This document shows positions 45,982 through 58,743 of a stretch of 64,000 bases of DNA, one piece after another (the stretch's first letter is position 1; each line of letters begins with the position of its first letter). Location: NCBI GenBank assembly GCA_025403435.1, contig CM046338.1, forward strand, positions 18,947,399 to 19,011,398, written 5' to 3'. The position numbers and the translations under genes were made by a program. The DNA is from Artocarpus heterophyllus. Its lineage: Eukaryota; Streptophyta; Magnoliopsida; Rosales; Moraceae. The notes under the pieces were generated by a model. It saw only the letters and a list, made by a program, of their open reading frames with translations. It was not told where the DNA came from and did no database searches.

Positions 45982-47163
45982 CGTGCTCATTCTAATATAA
46001 TAATTATTTGGACATCGAACACAATTACAGCGTTATTTGATATCAAATTAAGTGTTCGGTTATATATAATTTCCAAATATAACATTGGTTTTCAGTTCAA
46101 TATATCTGACTAATATTACTTGTCTTGTCTACAAATAGTGTTCTCTCTCTCTCCTCCCCTCCCTCTGAGAGCATCAACACACTTGTTATTCTGAAGTATT
46201 TAAAGCTTAAGGAAGTAGGCCTGGCAACAGTGTGCGTGCGATAATAATTATACGAAAATGATGAGTTATTATAGAAGCAAAATCGATTCAAAGACAAACA
46301 AAAAGTTCATACGTACTTTCATATATGTATGTTGATGAGTACTAATAATTGCTTTAGGTACATTAAACTATAGCAAAAGAAGGAAACCGCGTCGCCCGTT
46401 TCACGTTGATCAATACGTTTGACTGACGTGGAACATATTTAATGTTAGTTTTCAAACAAGTGACATTAGAAGGGTCCTTAACGTTGGTTAGGCATTGACC
46501 GTAGTAAGCTTTGACGTCGGTAAAAAACTGACATCAAATCCAGTTACTTATGTCGTCACTAAAATTGACGTTGGTCCTCAACCACAACCCTTTTAAAGGG
46601 TCATGAAAGACCATTAGTGTTGTAGTTGCTACTTGCTCATAGGTTGTGAATAGTTATAAACATTTTTGGAATGGCATATATTTGATAAATAAGTGCAGAC
46701 TCATGAGTTTAATTAAAGTGTAAACAGTATAAAGCTCAAATAATATAGTGTAAAGATCTCATGTGTTAAAGTATTTGTATTCAAACTTATGACTTTAAAC
46801 TCATTTGCCGAAGGGGTTTTATATTGAAATTTTTAGTTTGATTAGAAATTCCAAATAGTACAAATTTTATTTTTGAACAGAACTTTGAGTGGGAAAAATT
46901 CTAGCCTTACCTTTTTTTTTTTTTTTTAAATTGAGCTCTAAATTAAATGAATCGTTGCAACGTACTTCAATTAAAAAAGGGAGGTGGGAGCAAATCTCTT
47001 GTACATCAAATTTGAGGAGTTTTTTTATTTTAAAAAGAAGAAACTTTTAAACTTCCTCAATCACTTGCTTAAACATGTCTTCTGTTAGAGTGCAAGCCCT
47101 AATTTTCTTTCCTTAGGTATCTCAATTTCGCACAAAAATTCTTCAGAAATTTTCCTTGGCAAA
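44672..47163. other. AT-rich intergenic DNA
   Basis: No gene recognised. An (AT)n microsatellite lies at about 45955-45978. At 46490-46600 words such as 'tgacgtcggt' and 'gacatcaa' resemble degraded transposon subterminal repeats, without a clear end. Confidence 0.35.
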
Positions 47164-48585
47164 ATGGCTCACCATCTTCCCCTTGATCCATCATCTTTTG
47201 CACCAAATGTTGTAACAAGTTCTGCAACAGGTACTTTTGCACAAATGTTCAAGTTTCAACAGAGTCTCCAGCGCAGCCAAATGCACAAGGCTCACCCTCT
47301 TCAACCTCGAACAATACTGCTTGGGTATGCTTTGATCATTTTTTTGACAAAAAAACGGAGTATAGTTTGTTTTTATTCTAGTTGTTTTCATTCTGTGTCT
47401 TGGATGAATGATTCAGGGGGAGTTGCTTGAGTTGCTTTACTCTCTTTTTTTTTTTTTTTCTTTTCTTCTAGTTTGGTTGATTTTTAGCTTAGTTGTTGGA
47501 AGATTATTGGGATTTTTGGATTGGCTTTATTTTCTTTATTGCAGGATATGATTGTGATTTGGTTTTTGACTAATTTGCTACAGGAATTTATCTTGGAAAG
47601 TCCCAGTTTTGGCTGAAACTTGCTCTTATTCTTGTTTCCTGAGTTAAAATTATACTCATTTTTAGAAACTTTGATCGATCTGTTTTTGATACGTAATAAG
47701 GAATTATTATGGAGAGTTTTTGTGTTTATGGAAACTGCTTCATAACAACCAATTTGATTGATTTGTTTAAAGATTTTTATTAGTTTTGGAAGTTGAAATA
47801 TGTTGAGTTACTTGATTTGCAAAAGATGATTTGTTCTACTCAATAGCATGTGTAGGTTGATGAAGATTTTACTAGAGACGTGTTGCATTAATTGGAAGTT
47901 TTCATGAATCAATCAAGAATTGATTTTGTACTAGATTCTGTAGATTTGTTGCCTTATTTGTTCAACAAAATGAGCAACAAGTTGCTGACAGTGGATTGCA
48001 TTGAAGAATATGATAGCTGGTATTTTTGGCTATTTAAATAAAGCCTCACAATATTCTTATTATGCCTAGCTAGCCTAGAATTTTAAAGAGATTATTTCTC
48101 AGCGCTTTATTTCTTTTATTTCTTTGTTGAAGGATTTAACTACGCTTGTTCATTAGGTAGTTATAAGTCATGAGCGTCATACTTAGAAAAGGAATCTCGG
48201 AATAAACAAGTCAAATTGAATTGCATTTTTTATTACTTAATGAACTGTTTTTACGTCTAGGTATGACCACACGGATGTAAGTGGTTAACAAGCCATGATA
48301 CCAATCTATAACAGATTTAAACACAAACTTAGCAAAAAAAAAACCAGCACTTCCACTTTTCACTTGATATTGTATCTTTTTCGTTTCCTATCTAATATTT
48401 TCTTCATGAACATTAGTAATTTTCTCCCTCTCTCATGCTTCCGCTATTTGTCTACTTTTAAGTTTTTTGTTTATGATTTTCGCTGAATATTCTGTTTATG
48501 ATTTAATTGCAGGTCTGGGTTAGAAGGTCGTCATCGGAACCAACGGCACCTAATTATTTCCCTTACATTTTCATTCCTGTAACAA
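47164..48585 (+). CDS. Candidate two-exon small gene, unidentified
   Basis: The ATG at 47164 opens MAHHLPLDPSSFAPNVVTSS, followed by a Gln-rich stretch. A good donor (TTGG|GTATGC near 47326) and a good acceptor (ttgcag near 48513, preceded by T-rich DNA) would join it to a short second exon ending near 48585, giving roughly 75 residues. Joined across the same splice, another frame reads SPSSTSNNTAWVWVRRSSSE, which looks at least as protein-like, so the true frame is uncertain. It could also be a decayed gene with a frameshift in exon 1. No family recognised. Confidence 0.25.
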
Positions 48586-49169
48586 CGTAACCCATCTTCC
48601 TATTTCCTGTCTAGAGTGCTTCTCATGTGTAAATCTACATCTACAACAAATACCACTTCTCAAGGTTTTTTTGTCTAGCTTTTCTAAATTAGTTAAAAAG
48701 AAGAGAAAAAAAATTAAAAAAAACGAACAATAAAATGTAAAAAGACATAACCTCTCATTAGAGCACCTACTACTGCTTCATCCACCTTGTTTCATGACTA
48801 CCTGAAGACTGAACCCCTAAAAATTTTGATGTCATAGTTACTTGTTTCATCCAATTATTCAAAAGAAACTTTATAAATATATAAATTTTGATGTCATGGT
48901 TACTTCAAAAAGTCTTGTTGACTTGTTTTGTTTTTAGAATCTTCTTATTCATTTTTGCATTTCCTTTGCTCTCAATGTTTTCTTTCAGGCTTCTAACACT
49001 GTCCTTTTATCTTTAGTTTGGTGCATTGTCCCTTTTTACCTTATATTTTTGGATATGGAATTTTTTTGAATGTTCTTGAAATAATCTACCAGATCGCTGG
49101 TTTTGGTTTTGTTCGAATTGTGTTCAATCAATTTCGTTTTGATCTAAAAAGATAATCGGTGGGTTCCGC

Positions 49170-49550
49170 GATAGAATCTAGCAGGTTTTAAGACAGAACC
49201 TAACGGGCTCTAGAACAGATCTTATTGGCACCTGGTGGAATTCGTGATAGAACCTACCTGGTTTTTGCTCCGAAACCTACCATGTTACACTCAGACACCC
49301 CGCATGGGCAACCGGAGGCGGTTGACACTTCTATTTTTCAAAGAAAATATGTTAAAATCTGATAGATTTTAGTTTTGGTACTTAGCAGGTTATGCTTTGG
49401 TACCCTGCGTCGGTGACTGAAAGTGGTTGGCATTTCTTTGTTTTAAAGAAAATATGTTGGAACCTAATAGGTTCCACCTTTGGAATCTACTAGGTTTCGC
49501 TCCAGCAACTGGAGCTGATTGGTATTTCTTTGTTTCAAAGAAAATATATT
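49170..49550 (+). repeat. Left half of a ~100-bp minisatellite
   Basis: Units share 'tttcaaagaaaatatgtt' and 'ctagcaggtt' words. The tttca anchor lies at 49336, 49441 and 49533 (steps 105 and 92); an earlier, more diverged unit starts near 49170. The array continues at 52074 after the solo LTR. Confidence 0.75.
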
Positions 49551-52068
49551 TGTAACGCCCCTATATGGGGGTTAACAGTTTTTAATGAGATAAAATAAAA
49601 ATAAATAATAAAAGTAAAACCTTAAAAATAAAATTTACCCGGGACTTAAATGAAAACTCTCAACTCAAAAATAAAAATATAAATGATAAATAAACCACAG
49701 TTTTAATGTTGCACCTTAAATTTAATAATATAAACTGTTGTCATCATCATTTTAACCCTCAACACATTGTAATACAGTCACAGAAAGTAACAATTGATGC
49801 TTACATTATCATGAAGAACATTCTCAACGATTGAAGCAGTCCCAATGTAATATAGCTACATCATTTCTTCAACTATATTTCTCGTAGCCACCTCACACTT
49901 AGTGAGTCCTAAAAAGATATAAACAAAAGGGAATGAGCAACACTATGCTCAGTAGAGAAAGCCATTACTCACCTTTAGGTTTTTATCATTACCACATTAA
50001 AATCTGCATGGTTAGTAAGTCACATCATATTCCAGATTATGAGGTTTATTATGATCACATCTTATGGATACCGTAGTTAATCATTACCAAGTGTCATAAT
50101 TACACATTTATACAAATATTACCAATCATCATTGTTCCTAGGTATCCATGTTAAATTGAGTATCACTCAACTCATCGAGACCCAAATGGGCGCACTTGAT
50201 CACCCTATAAACATTCCAAGGGTGTTCCGGTGAGGGGACATCAAGCCCCGAGTCCTCACCAAATCAATTCCTGTACAGTGTGTTCTGGGACTTTCAACCC
50301 AAGGAAGCGTCATCACCTTCCCCCTATTTTACCTTTTAGGGTATTCATGCCCAAGGACGTAACCGTCGCCCTTTTCATGTCTCACAATTTCTCTATATTA
50401 AATCATTATTAATAGAGTTAATTTTCCTAACCATGCTTCTCAATTTATAACATGTGTCAATTCATTATGTTCCTCGCCGTACAATACAAGACGAGTCCAT
50501 GTCATAGTTTCATATGTGATAATCATATAATATCAGTTCAACATAGATATATATATATTGCGGCAAAACAATCAATTTTAATTCTATAAAAACCTCACAA
50601 AAGATGAGTAATAGAATCCCTACCTTTCAAGCTTATCAACAGTCTCTTAATCCTGGAATCAATTAACGTTAGCTCCATACTCCCTTGATCTTGAACTCCA
50701 AGCAAAACAGATCCAGTTGTATCTCGCTGTATCTACGAAGCATCCTCTGTAGTGCTCCTCGAGCGACTATGAATGGCTAGGAATGCTTTCTGGAGATCAT
50801 ACATTCTTGAAAACGTCATTCTGGACTCCGATACTGCTGTTTGAATCGCCTCGATTCGCGTGCAGTCGGTACCGGATGATTTTCATCGGAGTGGAATTTG
50901 CTCAAACGGAGGTCACCATTGCATCCAGAGCATCGAAACGAGTCGGGAGGCGGTCTCGGATCTTCGATCGGAGGTCCGGATCACAAAATCCCATTTTGGC
51001 CTTTGACTGGCCGTTGACCGGCGTTGACCACCGTTGACCGGCCGTTGACCGGCGGCGGTTGGCTCCGTTGAGGGCTGAGCTCGAGCCTACCCCCCCTAAT
51101 TCGACCCTTCTGAGTCCAATGGCGGGGTCAATTTCACCCAATTCGGCCTCCAACATAGCAAATCGAAGATGGAATTCTCGGCTAACACCGGCGGCTCCGA
51201 TCTCCTATCTCCGGCGGAGATACCGTGAAATTGAGGCGGGGGAATTGTTCCCCGACCTCCTCTGAGTGTTTCCCCTACGATGGGGCAGCTCAACATCACG
51301 TGGAACGGCGGCTCCACCTCCTCACGGCGGCGCTCCACGGTGGATCTTGGTTCTCCGCCTTCTCGCGGTGTTTCCCCAAAATTGAGGTGTTGGAAAGCTT
51401 CCTCTCGGTCCTCTGAAGGTGTTTGTGCCTTCAATTTGGCACAAAACGGCCTAAAATGGCCAACCCAACCTCACCCACGGCGACGGTGGCGGGCGTCTTC
51501 GTTCTCCGGCGAGGGGCGGCGGAATGGAGCAATTGACCGAGGGGTCTTGCTCGCCGTCGCACTCTGATCATTTTGGCACCGGCGGTGTGCCACACCGCTG
51601 CCATATGCGGCGGCTCCGACGACGGCTCCACGGCGGCGACGGGGCAGCTCCGACGAAGCTGTTCCAGCCAGAATTGAGCTGGGAAATTGGTACCATCTTG
51701 TTCCTCTCCTCACACTGAGTCCATAGACACCAAAATCACGTAAATTGGTGGTCGGACGGCAGAGAAACGACGTCGGGAAAATATGGGTTTCACCGCCACT
51801 TTGGGCGGCGCGTGAGCCCTCCTCCGGCGGTGTTTTGGGTGGCACGACACCTCGTTGGACTCAGCTCAACGAGAGCTTCCCACTGGTATGGGAGGTGTCG
51901 AAAAATAACGCCGGAATCTCAAACGAGATTTGAGGAGAAAGAGAGAAAATTCTAGAGAGAGAAAGTCTCGAGTTTCTCTCAATTTTCTGATTTTTTTTTT
52001 TAATATATATATATACTAAAAATTAATCTAATTACCTTAATACCCTTAGGGGAATAACGGGTGTCACA
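49551..52068 (-). repeat. Solo LTR (2518 bp) of the Ty3/gypsy family seen at 2719-4692, subtype B
   Basis: In plus view it begins TGTAACGCCCCTATATGGGG and ends in ACGGGTGTCACA, flanked by atatt on both sides (49546-49550, 52069-52073). 49551 to about 50692 matches the reverse complement of 3545-4692 closely, and the last ~65 bp match the start of that LTR. The intervening 1.3 kb is different and much richer in GC and CG (for example ggcggctccgacgacggctc), with overlapping short frames on both strands and no recognised domain. Confidence 0.9.
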
Positions 52069-52073
52069 ATATT

Positions 52074-52275
52074 AGAATCCAGTAGGTTCTATTTTTAGAA
52101 CCTATCAGAATACAATCTAACACTTCATGTCGGCGACTGGAGGCAGTTGGTGTTTTTGTATTTCAAAAAAATATATTGAAACATGGTATATTCTAGCTTT
52201 AAAACCTACAAGATTACACTTTGACATCCTGGGTCGATTGGTGCTTTTTTATTTCAAAGAAAACATGTTGGAATG
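52074..52275 (+). repeat. Right half of the ~100-bp minisatellite
   Basis: Anchors at 52161 and 52252 continue the series exactly when the LTR and one duplication copy are removed (steps 105 and 91). Confidence 0.75.
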
Positions 52276-54812
52276 GGTAGAAAAGATAATTTGCACTTTT
52301 AATAAATTTTTTTAATTTAATGAATGATAACTTGTACTTTTATTAATTACCTTTTTAAATTATACATATAGTTTTTAAAAGAGTCTTTTTAAGAGGGCAT
52401 TTTTGAGAAAGTACTCCTTGAGGGTACATTCTTGTATGCCAATAGCATGTTACAATTTTTACGCATTTTTGAATTTTTATTATCTTTAAATTTATACCGC
52501 AATTTTGGACTTATGACCACCTTACTTCTTTGATGGTCAATTTGTAGTACAATACCACAATTTTGGACTTATGATCACCTTACTTTTTTGATGGTCAATT
52601 TGTAGTACAAAACTAAAAACTCTAATATTAATGGTGTAAATTGAAAGATGGTTTATTTATGACCTTCCTCAAAACTACACTTTTATTTGGTTCATGGTTG
52701 ATGCCGAATTCCTAGAAATAAATCTACGAACATCTATTTGTTTTTAAACTGCTTAAAATATTTTTTTCTTTTTATTTATTTTTTGTTCAAAAAAGTGGGG
52801 AATGAATTTAAACACAAATCTAAATTCAAAAAATATATCTCTGTTTTTAAAATAAAAATATCAATTGAGTTATGAAAAGTTAGACTAAAATGTACATCTA
52901 CGTAATCAACCCTTTTAAATAATTAATCAATATGAACTCAAATTCAAACTGAAATTAGTTTGAGGCACATGTTATAAGGAAACTCTAATAATAGTCTACG
53001 TTTTTAAGTTGTTAGATCTTGTCAAAGTTTTTTTTTTTTTCTTTTGATCTAATAGCTAAATATGAATACTTTTTGATAGACTACATTCTCAATAGATATC
53101 ACCTTATATTATGTGTTTGTGAGCCGCCTTATTAGCAGGGTAAAAGCATGTTGGAGGAAGTCATGAAGACCGTAGTAGCGGCGCGGTGTTGGCTAATCCA
53201 GGTGCGTACTTCTCATTGATCATTACTTTCGAACCCATGCTTCAAATGTCTTCATGAGCGTATGAAAAAGGAGCAGGCCGCGGGGTCGTGTAGTCCTCGC
53301 TCAAATGCACTATCACATGACGTGACCAACTACATGTAATGCGTCAAGATTGAATTTAGCACGGGCCCAATGGGACCACTAGAAATAAGAGGGCTTGTCT
53401 TGAGGCGTACAAGTCGTTACTTGTTTTTTGGGGTCTTGGTTCCTCAGTGTGTCAATTTTTGTCACACGTACGACGACAACCTATGTTGAAGGAAACAACA
53501 GATGAAACAAATTTCTTTATCCTTCTGCCATCACCTACACATCCATTTTGGCTCAAATTCTCTCTCAATTTACTCTACCACGGGTGGCGGTCACATAATG
53601 GTTTAAGGGACACTAGTTAAGGTTTTCATGTATCAAATATTTCCATCTATATCGATGGATACGATATTTTTGTTCCGACAATGTGATGTAAAATGAAAAT
53701 GGGTGCGAGAAGGGGGCTTTCATTTTTCATTTATAGTCTCCTATTATTAGTATTAGATTTGAATTTAATATTGTATTGAATTATTGAATTTCCAAATTGG
53801 AAATTTTTGAAAAGAAAATAAAAGAGTAAACTATAGTGCTCCTAACACAAGCTTATTTTTTGTTTGTCTCATTTGTACCTTGGTATATTTGAGAGGTTGG
53901 AATTGTGTTTTGGATTCTATTTTATGATCAGAAACCTTTGAGGTCTTTTGTTTAGAAACTTAACGGACCTTTTACCATTTTGCCTGTAGTACGAGTAGAT
54001 TCTCATAATAGCGTTGGTATGGGACGTAAAGACACTATTGATTTTTTTTTTATTTAGCAAAAAAAAAAAAAACCTCAAAAGCACAAATTACTGCTATCAT
54101 GAGCTGAGATTAATTGTTTATATAGTTATATGTCCTTTGTAAAAGATACATTTTAAGTGGAATCAATTAAACAATCATTTTCTTCTTTCACATAGTATTT
54201 TATTTCTTGTGTCGTGGGATTTGTTTCCTTTAACTCAATTCTTTTCCTTCTTTGACTTTCAAATTGACCTTTATGTTTTTTATTATTTCTTTTTTTGAAC
54301 TAATTATTATTTCTTCTTATTTTATTTAAGTGTCAGGCTTGGCATGAGATGAGATTTTAGTATATGTACTGTGTTGATAAACTATAATGTAAGTTGCCCT
54401 CTCTTTTTATTTTATTCATTAAAAAAAACTTTCATGCATTTCTTAATTTGATTTCATGTTAAATCAATTGTGTAAAAAAGTGATTAACCATGAATGAAAT
54501 ATTATGTTTAAACCATCTGAACTTTCATTCATTTCTTCATTATATAGCAAGAAATATTTTTTCCTTGCACTCTTTTCCTTCTTATTCCCCTTAATCGTCG
54601 ATCCTCCCTTCTTTGACCGTTAACGTTCACGTGGACTTCCTTTGATGACTTTCCAACTACCATTAACGGACCTCCAAACGCCCCAAATAGATTAAAATAA
54701 ATCAACTCCCTTTAATGTTCTTTTTTTTTTCCGACATTTTTCGGCCAATTCTATGCAGCCAAGACATTTCCTGTCCGGTTTTCACTTATTTCATCACCAT
54801 ACATTCTCTTTT
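52276..54812. other. AT-rich intergenic DNA
   Basis: No gene recognised. A somewhat GC-richer stretch at 53120-53470 (ccgcggggtcgtgtagtcct) has no long frame. Confidence 0.35.
52501..52611 (+). repeat. 58-bp tandem duplication, nearly identical
   Basis: aattttggacttatgaycac and the following ~35 bases occur at 52501 and 52559 with about two differences, so the duplication is recent. Confidence 0.85.
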
Positions 54813-54993
54813 CACTACAAAAAAATTAGACTGTTAGTCACAACAAATTTTAGTAAAATTTTTAGTCACAATATTTGTGTCTAAAACTTTTAGCTACAAC
54901 AAAAAATTCAATTAAAATTTTGACTAACTACATATTAGTCACACATTGTTGTGACTAGACGTTTTGCTATAAATTGTAACGACTAAAATTCTA
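54813..54993 (+). mobile_element. CACTA (En/Spm) transposon end
   Basis: It begins CACTACAAAAAAATTAGAC and is followed by repeated TTAGTCACAA/TTGTGACTA words on both strands, the usual subterminal binding repeats. No second end is visible in the window, so this is a fragment or a very short derivative. Confidence 0.6.
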
Positions 54994-57187
54994 GCTTTTG
55001 GAAGGTTTCTTTCTCCTCCATTTCCACCCAATAATATCAGAGTGGTTTTTGTACCCTCAAAAATCCATGTAATTAAGTGGCAATATTCATTGCCCACACC
55101 TCCACCAAGCCTCCACAATCCAAATATGTATACTTCCTAACTTATTGCATTTTTTGGCCTAAGAGAAAAACGCAAGAAGAATAGAATATTCATGTGGTTG
55201 GCAGAGGCTACAAGACTAATTGTGTTTTTTCAGTAATAAGATAAGATATATGTGTGTGGGAAAAAAGGAAAAAAAAAAAACTATTTCTTTGTAAATGTGA
55301 AGTGTGTGGATTGTATGAGATCACAGGGTTTGGAAAGCTTCTACTCCTACATTATGTGGTATCGAACAGGGTGTGTGTCTCCCTATGTATACATACATAA
55401 ATATTTTATATATGAATAAGTTTTTCATAGTTATGTTTATATTGATAGTTACCGATCTAATTATACTAATAAATAAATATTTTAATATTATTTGATGATG
55501 TGGTGTTTTTGTGACTTATTATAACCAGTTAAGCAACCTATTAACCTTATGCGTGAATAAAAAAATTCCTTTTTTTTTCTCTCTCTTAATTTTTAATAAC
55601 CAATGAGTGTCAATAATTGATGTTAAAAAAATAATTGGGTCAAAATGAGTTGAAAAAGCATTCAGAAAAGTCGAAAGAACAGAGGCAACATGAAATTTAA
55701 CACCTATATATATGTTTTTCTATTTCTCGTTACTCTTCATATACCCTTTGATTTATTTATTTTTTTTGGGACTGGGAACAGTCTGAGAAGGCATTGGTAT
55801 TATGCATATGAAATTTATCGTTTGTTCCTAATTAAAGGGAGAAAAAGAATAGGTTGATGTGTTTTAAGTTTTAAAAATTAGAAATTTAAGGACCAAATAA
55901 TAGGGTAAGGCACGTTTTAAATGTAGTTAGTGAAACAGTTTAGTTTATTGTAAGTCTTTTTATTTAACCAAAAAGTCAAAAAAAAGACATTTGTTTTGCT
56001 AGAATATTAAAAGTGTTTGAAAAAATTATAGGAACTAACGGTTAGAACTACTTTTATTATAGCATGTGAAAGCTTTATATTATAATTATTTTTTATTGTT
56101 ATTATAACATGTAAAAATTTTACATTATTTATAATTAAATTTATGATAAAAATTATAATTTTTTACTATTTAAACAAACAGTCACTAGTTGAATTTTTAG
56201 TTGTGTTCTGTATGTCACCAGAGGACTTTTTTTATTTGTTTTTGAAAGTATCACCCATCTTTAGCGTTTTTCCATAATCAATTATATATTCGCTTGTCAT
56301 AGCCCAGCGGCACAACCAGATCTATCTTGCATTTTAAATCTGAAAGTTTTTCTTTTTGTGTTGTGTTCAAAGTTCCAAGAGAAAAAGGCTAATGATGGCT
56401 ATAGAAAAGGTCAAAAATAACCTAAATGATTCATAGCAAAAAAAAAAAAAAATTCATAAGAATTGTTTTGTATTTGAATCTTTAAGCAAAATAATGAGTT
56501 TAGAAATTTTGGCCTCTGTAAATGGGTGACTTGGGCGTGCGAAGAGAAAGAAGAGATGAGAAGAAGATGAAAACGATTTTTTTTTTTTAACAGCTATTAG
56601 TTGGTCCCACCGTAGCTTAAACCACACGTAGGTTGCCACGTAACATTAACTAGCCAAGGCTGTCAGAAATTTTAGAGTTTGTTTTCTTCTTGTGGTCACT
56701 GATCTGTACAATTTTGAACACTTGAAAATCCCGTTTAAACCCTTTCAAGAAAAGAAAAACTTGAGGATATGGTTAAAAAGAAACGAATTCGAAATTCGAA
56801 AAAAGCAATTTCAAAATAATTCAAAGCAAGATTTGGTGGCCTTTTTGGGGTTAGATATGACTTTCACTCACAACAGGAATTCTAAAAGGAAGAAAAAAAA
56901 AAAAAAGGAAAGAAAAGCCTAGACCTAGAGAGGGGAGATTGAAAAAAAAAAAAAAATCACTTTTTTACTTTTCTTAGCCACCAGTTCGTTTTCTTGGCAG
57001 AGAGAGAGAGGAGATGAAGGGGGCTGGTGGAAGAAAGAGAAAATTCAATAAAGAAGAAAGAGAAAGCGTCGTGATCAAAATAACTTTAATTTTTATTAAA
57101 TAATGTGGGTCCCATCAGAGAAAAAAAAATACAGTAGGTTCCAATTGGGCAGCAGTAATTGCGCTTGTAATGCAACCTTGTCGCAAG
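54994..57187. other. AT-rich intergenic DNA
   Basis: Many homopolymer runs and no gene recognised. GA-rich text lies at 56900-57060. Confidence 0.35.
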
Positions 57188-57770
57188 TAAGGGTGTTTTT
57201 TGGTTTAGTTATCGTCGGTTTTGGTTCAAATCGTAACTTTTGGCTTTTAAAATTGTAAAATTGAAACCACATCGTATATTAAGAGTATTCGGTCAATTAA
57301 CCAACTGTTTATTGTCGGTTTCTATTATCGGTTCGGTTCGATTTTTAACAGATAGTAATCTAATGTATACAAGAAACATACTATCTGTTTATCACATTTA
57401 TTTTATTTTTTTATTAAAAAATTGTTAAAATAGTACAATGTATTGTATATTATTTAGGTTCTTTTTAAAATGGTATTAAAAAATACTATAATCAAACTGA
57501 AATAGGCTAAAAAGAATATTATTTAGCTTTAAAATAAAATAGGCATTCGGTTCAGTTCGGTTATAATAGGCATTCGGTTCGGTTCGGTTTATAATCGAAC
57601 CGAAATATTCAAACTGAAACCGAACCGTCCACTACCGGATGGTTCGGTTAACCGAACCGAACTTGTTCAGTTTTTATGAAACTGATTTTTTTGGTCTTTT
57701 CTCGTGCGGTTCTTCAGACGGTTTTGGTCGGTTTCAGTTTTTTGACTTTTTTGTACAGTCCTAGTCGCAA
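57188..57770. repeat. GGTTCGGTTCGG-rich repeat, probably hAT-derived
   Basis: Starts 'taagggtgttttttggttt' and contains several 'ttcggttcggtt' and 'aaccgaaccg' blocks on both strands up to 'gtacagtcctag'. Such blocks are typical of subterminal zones of non-autonomous hAT elements. Exact ends and duplication could not be fixed. Confidence 0.45.
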
Positions 57771-58354
57771 ATACACTAAGAAGAAGATATGGTTGAGCTT
57801 CTCTGTGGAGTCTGACCATTTAGAGATTCTTTCTGCAGATCACAATTGCGATGAACCATGAATATTAGTGACCTACAATTCACTCTACAAGCAACATTCC
57901 ATACTCAGATAATGGGCGTTTTCACTATTCATCATGTTTTGACCTAACTAACGATTTCTCTTGAACATGTCCACCTTCATTATATTCCACCTTTAAGTTT
58001 CGCCCAAAAAAATGACCATGATTATCACTTAGAAGCAGTATTTTGTTCTCTTTTGTTCTAGTACCAAAATGTAGGTTCGTGTTTCTAGTTTTTGTACAAT
58101 GAACCTCAACTACTAAGTCAGAAACATATTTTTAAAAATTTCAATATGTTCTTCCCTGCTCTTACATGTTCAACAATCGAATAAATACATATAAATCAAA
58201 AGTTACATTGGGTTTTAATGGTTGTTATTTCTAATAACATTTTGTTAAACGCTCTTTCACCAAAAATGGTCCATGTAAATACTGAAACAAAATAGGGCTC
58301 CACTTTATGATTTAATTACAAGTTCACCCAGTCATCCAAATAAAGAGACAGATT

Positions 58355-58511
58355 GGCCTTGTTTGATTCCATTCTCAAAATTTTTAAAAATATTTTTACA
58401 TATTTTTCAAAATAAAAATTTTAAAAACATTTTTAATATAATTTTTAAAAATTTTAATTTTTTTTAAAATTAAAATATTTTTATTTATTTTAAAAATAAT
58501 ACCAAATTACA
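58355..58511 (+). repeat. Short AT-rich MITE-like repeat, family 2
   Basis: ggccttgtttgattccattc to aataataccaaattacac; aligns with 28858-29012 (reversed) and 33743-33903. Confidence 0.6.
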
Positions 58512-58627
58512 CTTCATTTGATCAACATTGGACCTACCCACGTGGAGCAGTTAACGGTACAACCATCTACTTATGTCACTCATAGCACACCACGTGGCAA
58601 GATGAATAAATCCCATGGAGAGACTAA

Positions 58628-58743
58628 GGGCGTTTGGTTCGAGTATTTAAATAGAATATTTGAACGAAGATTTAAATTTTTGTGAGAAAAAATACTGTAG
58701 CAAAATGATTTAAATTATGATTCGAGTATCGAAACAAATGAGT
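58628..58743 (+). mobile_element. Short MITE, family 3 (116 bp), TSD TAA
   Basis: gggcgtttggttcgagtatt to gaaacaaatgagt, flanked by taa on both sides (58625-58627, 58744-58746). It is about 85% identical by eye to 63830-63949. Confidence 0.75.

Noticed and set aside
50902..51933. Overlapping ORFs on both strands in the solo LTR
   Set aside because: Six frames are open by composition, none shows a domain, and the segment is inside an LTR; treated as a finding on composition only.
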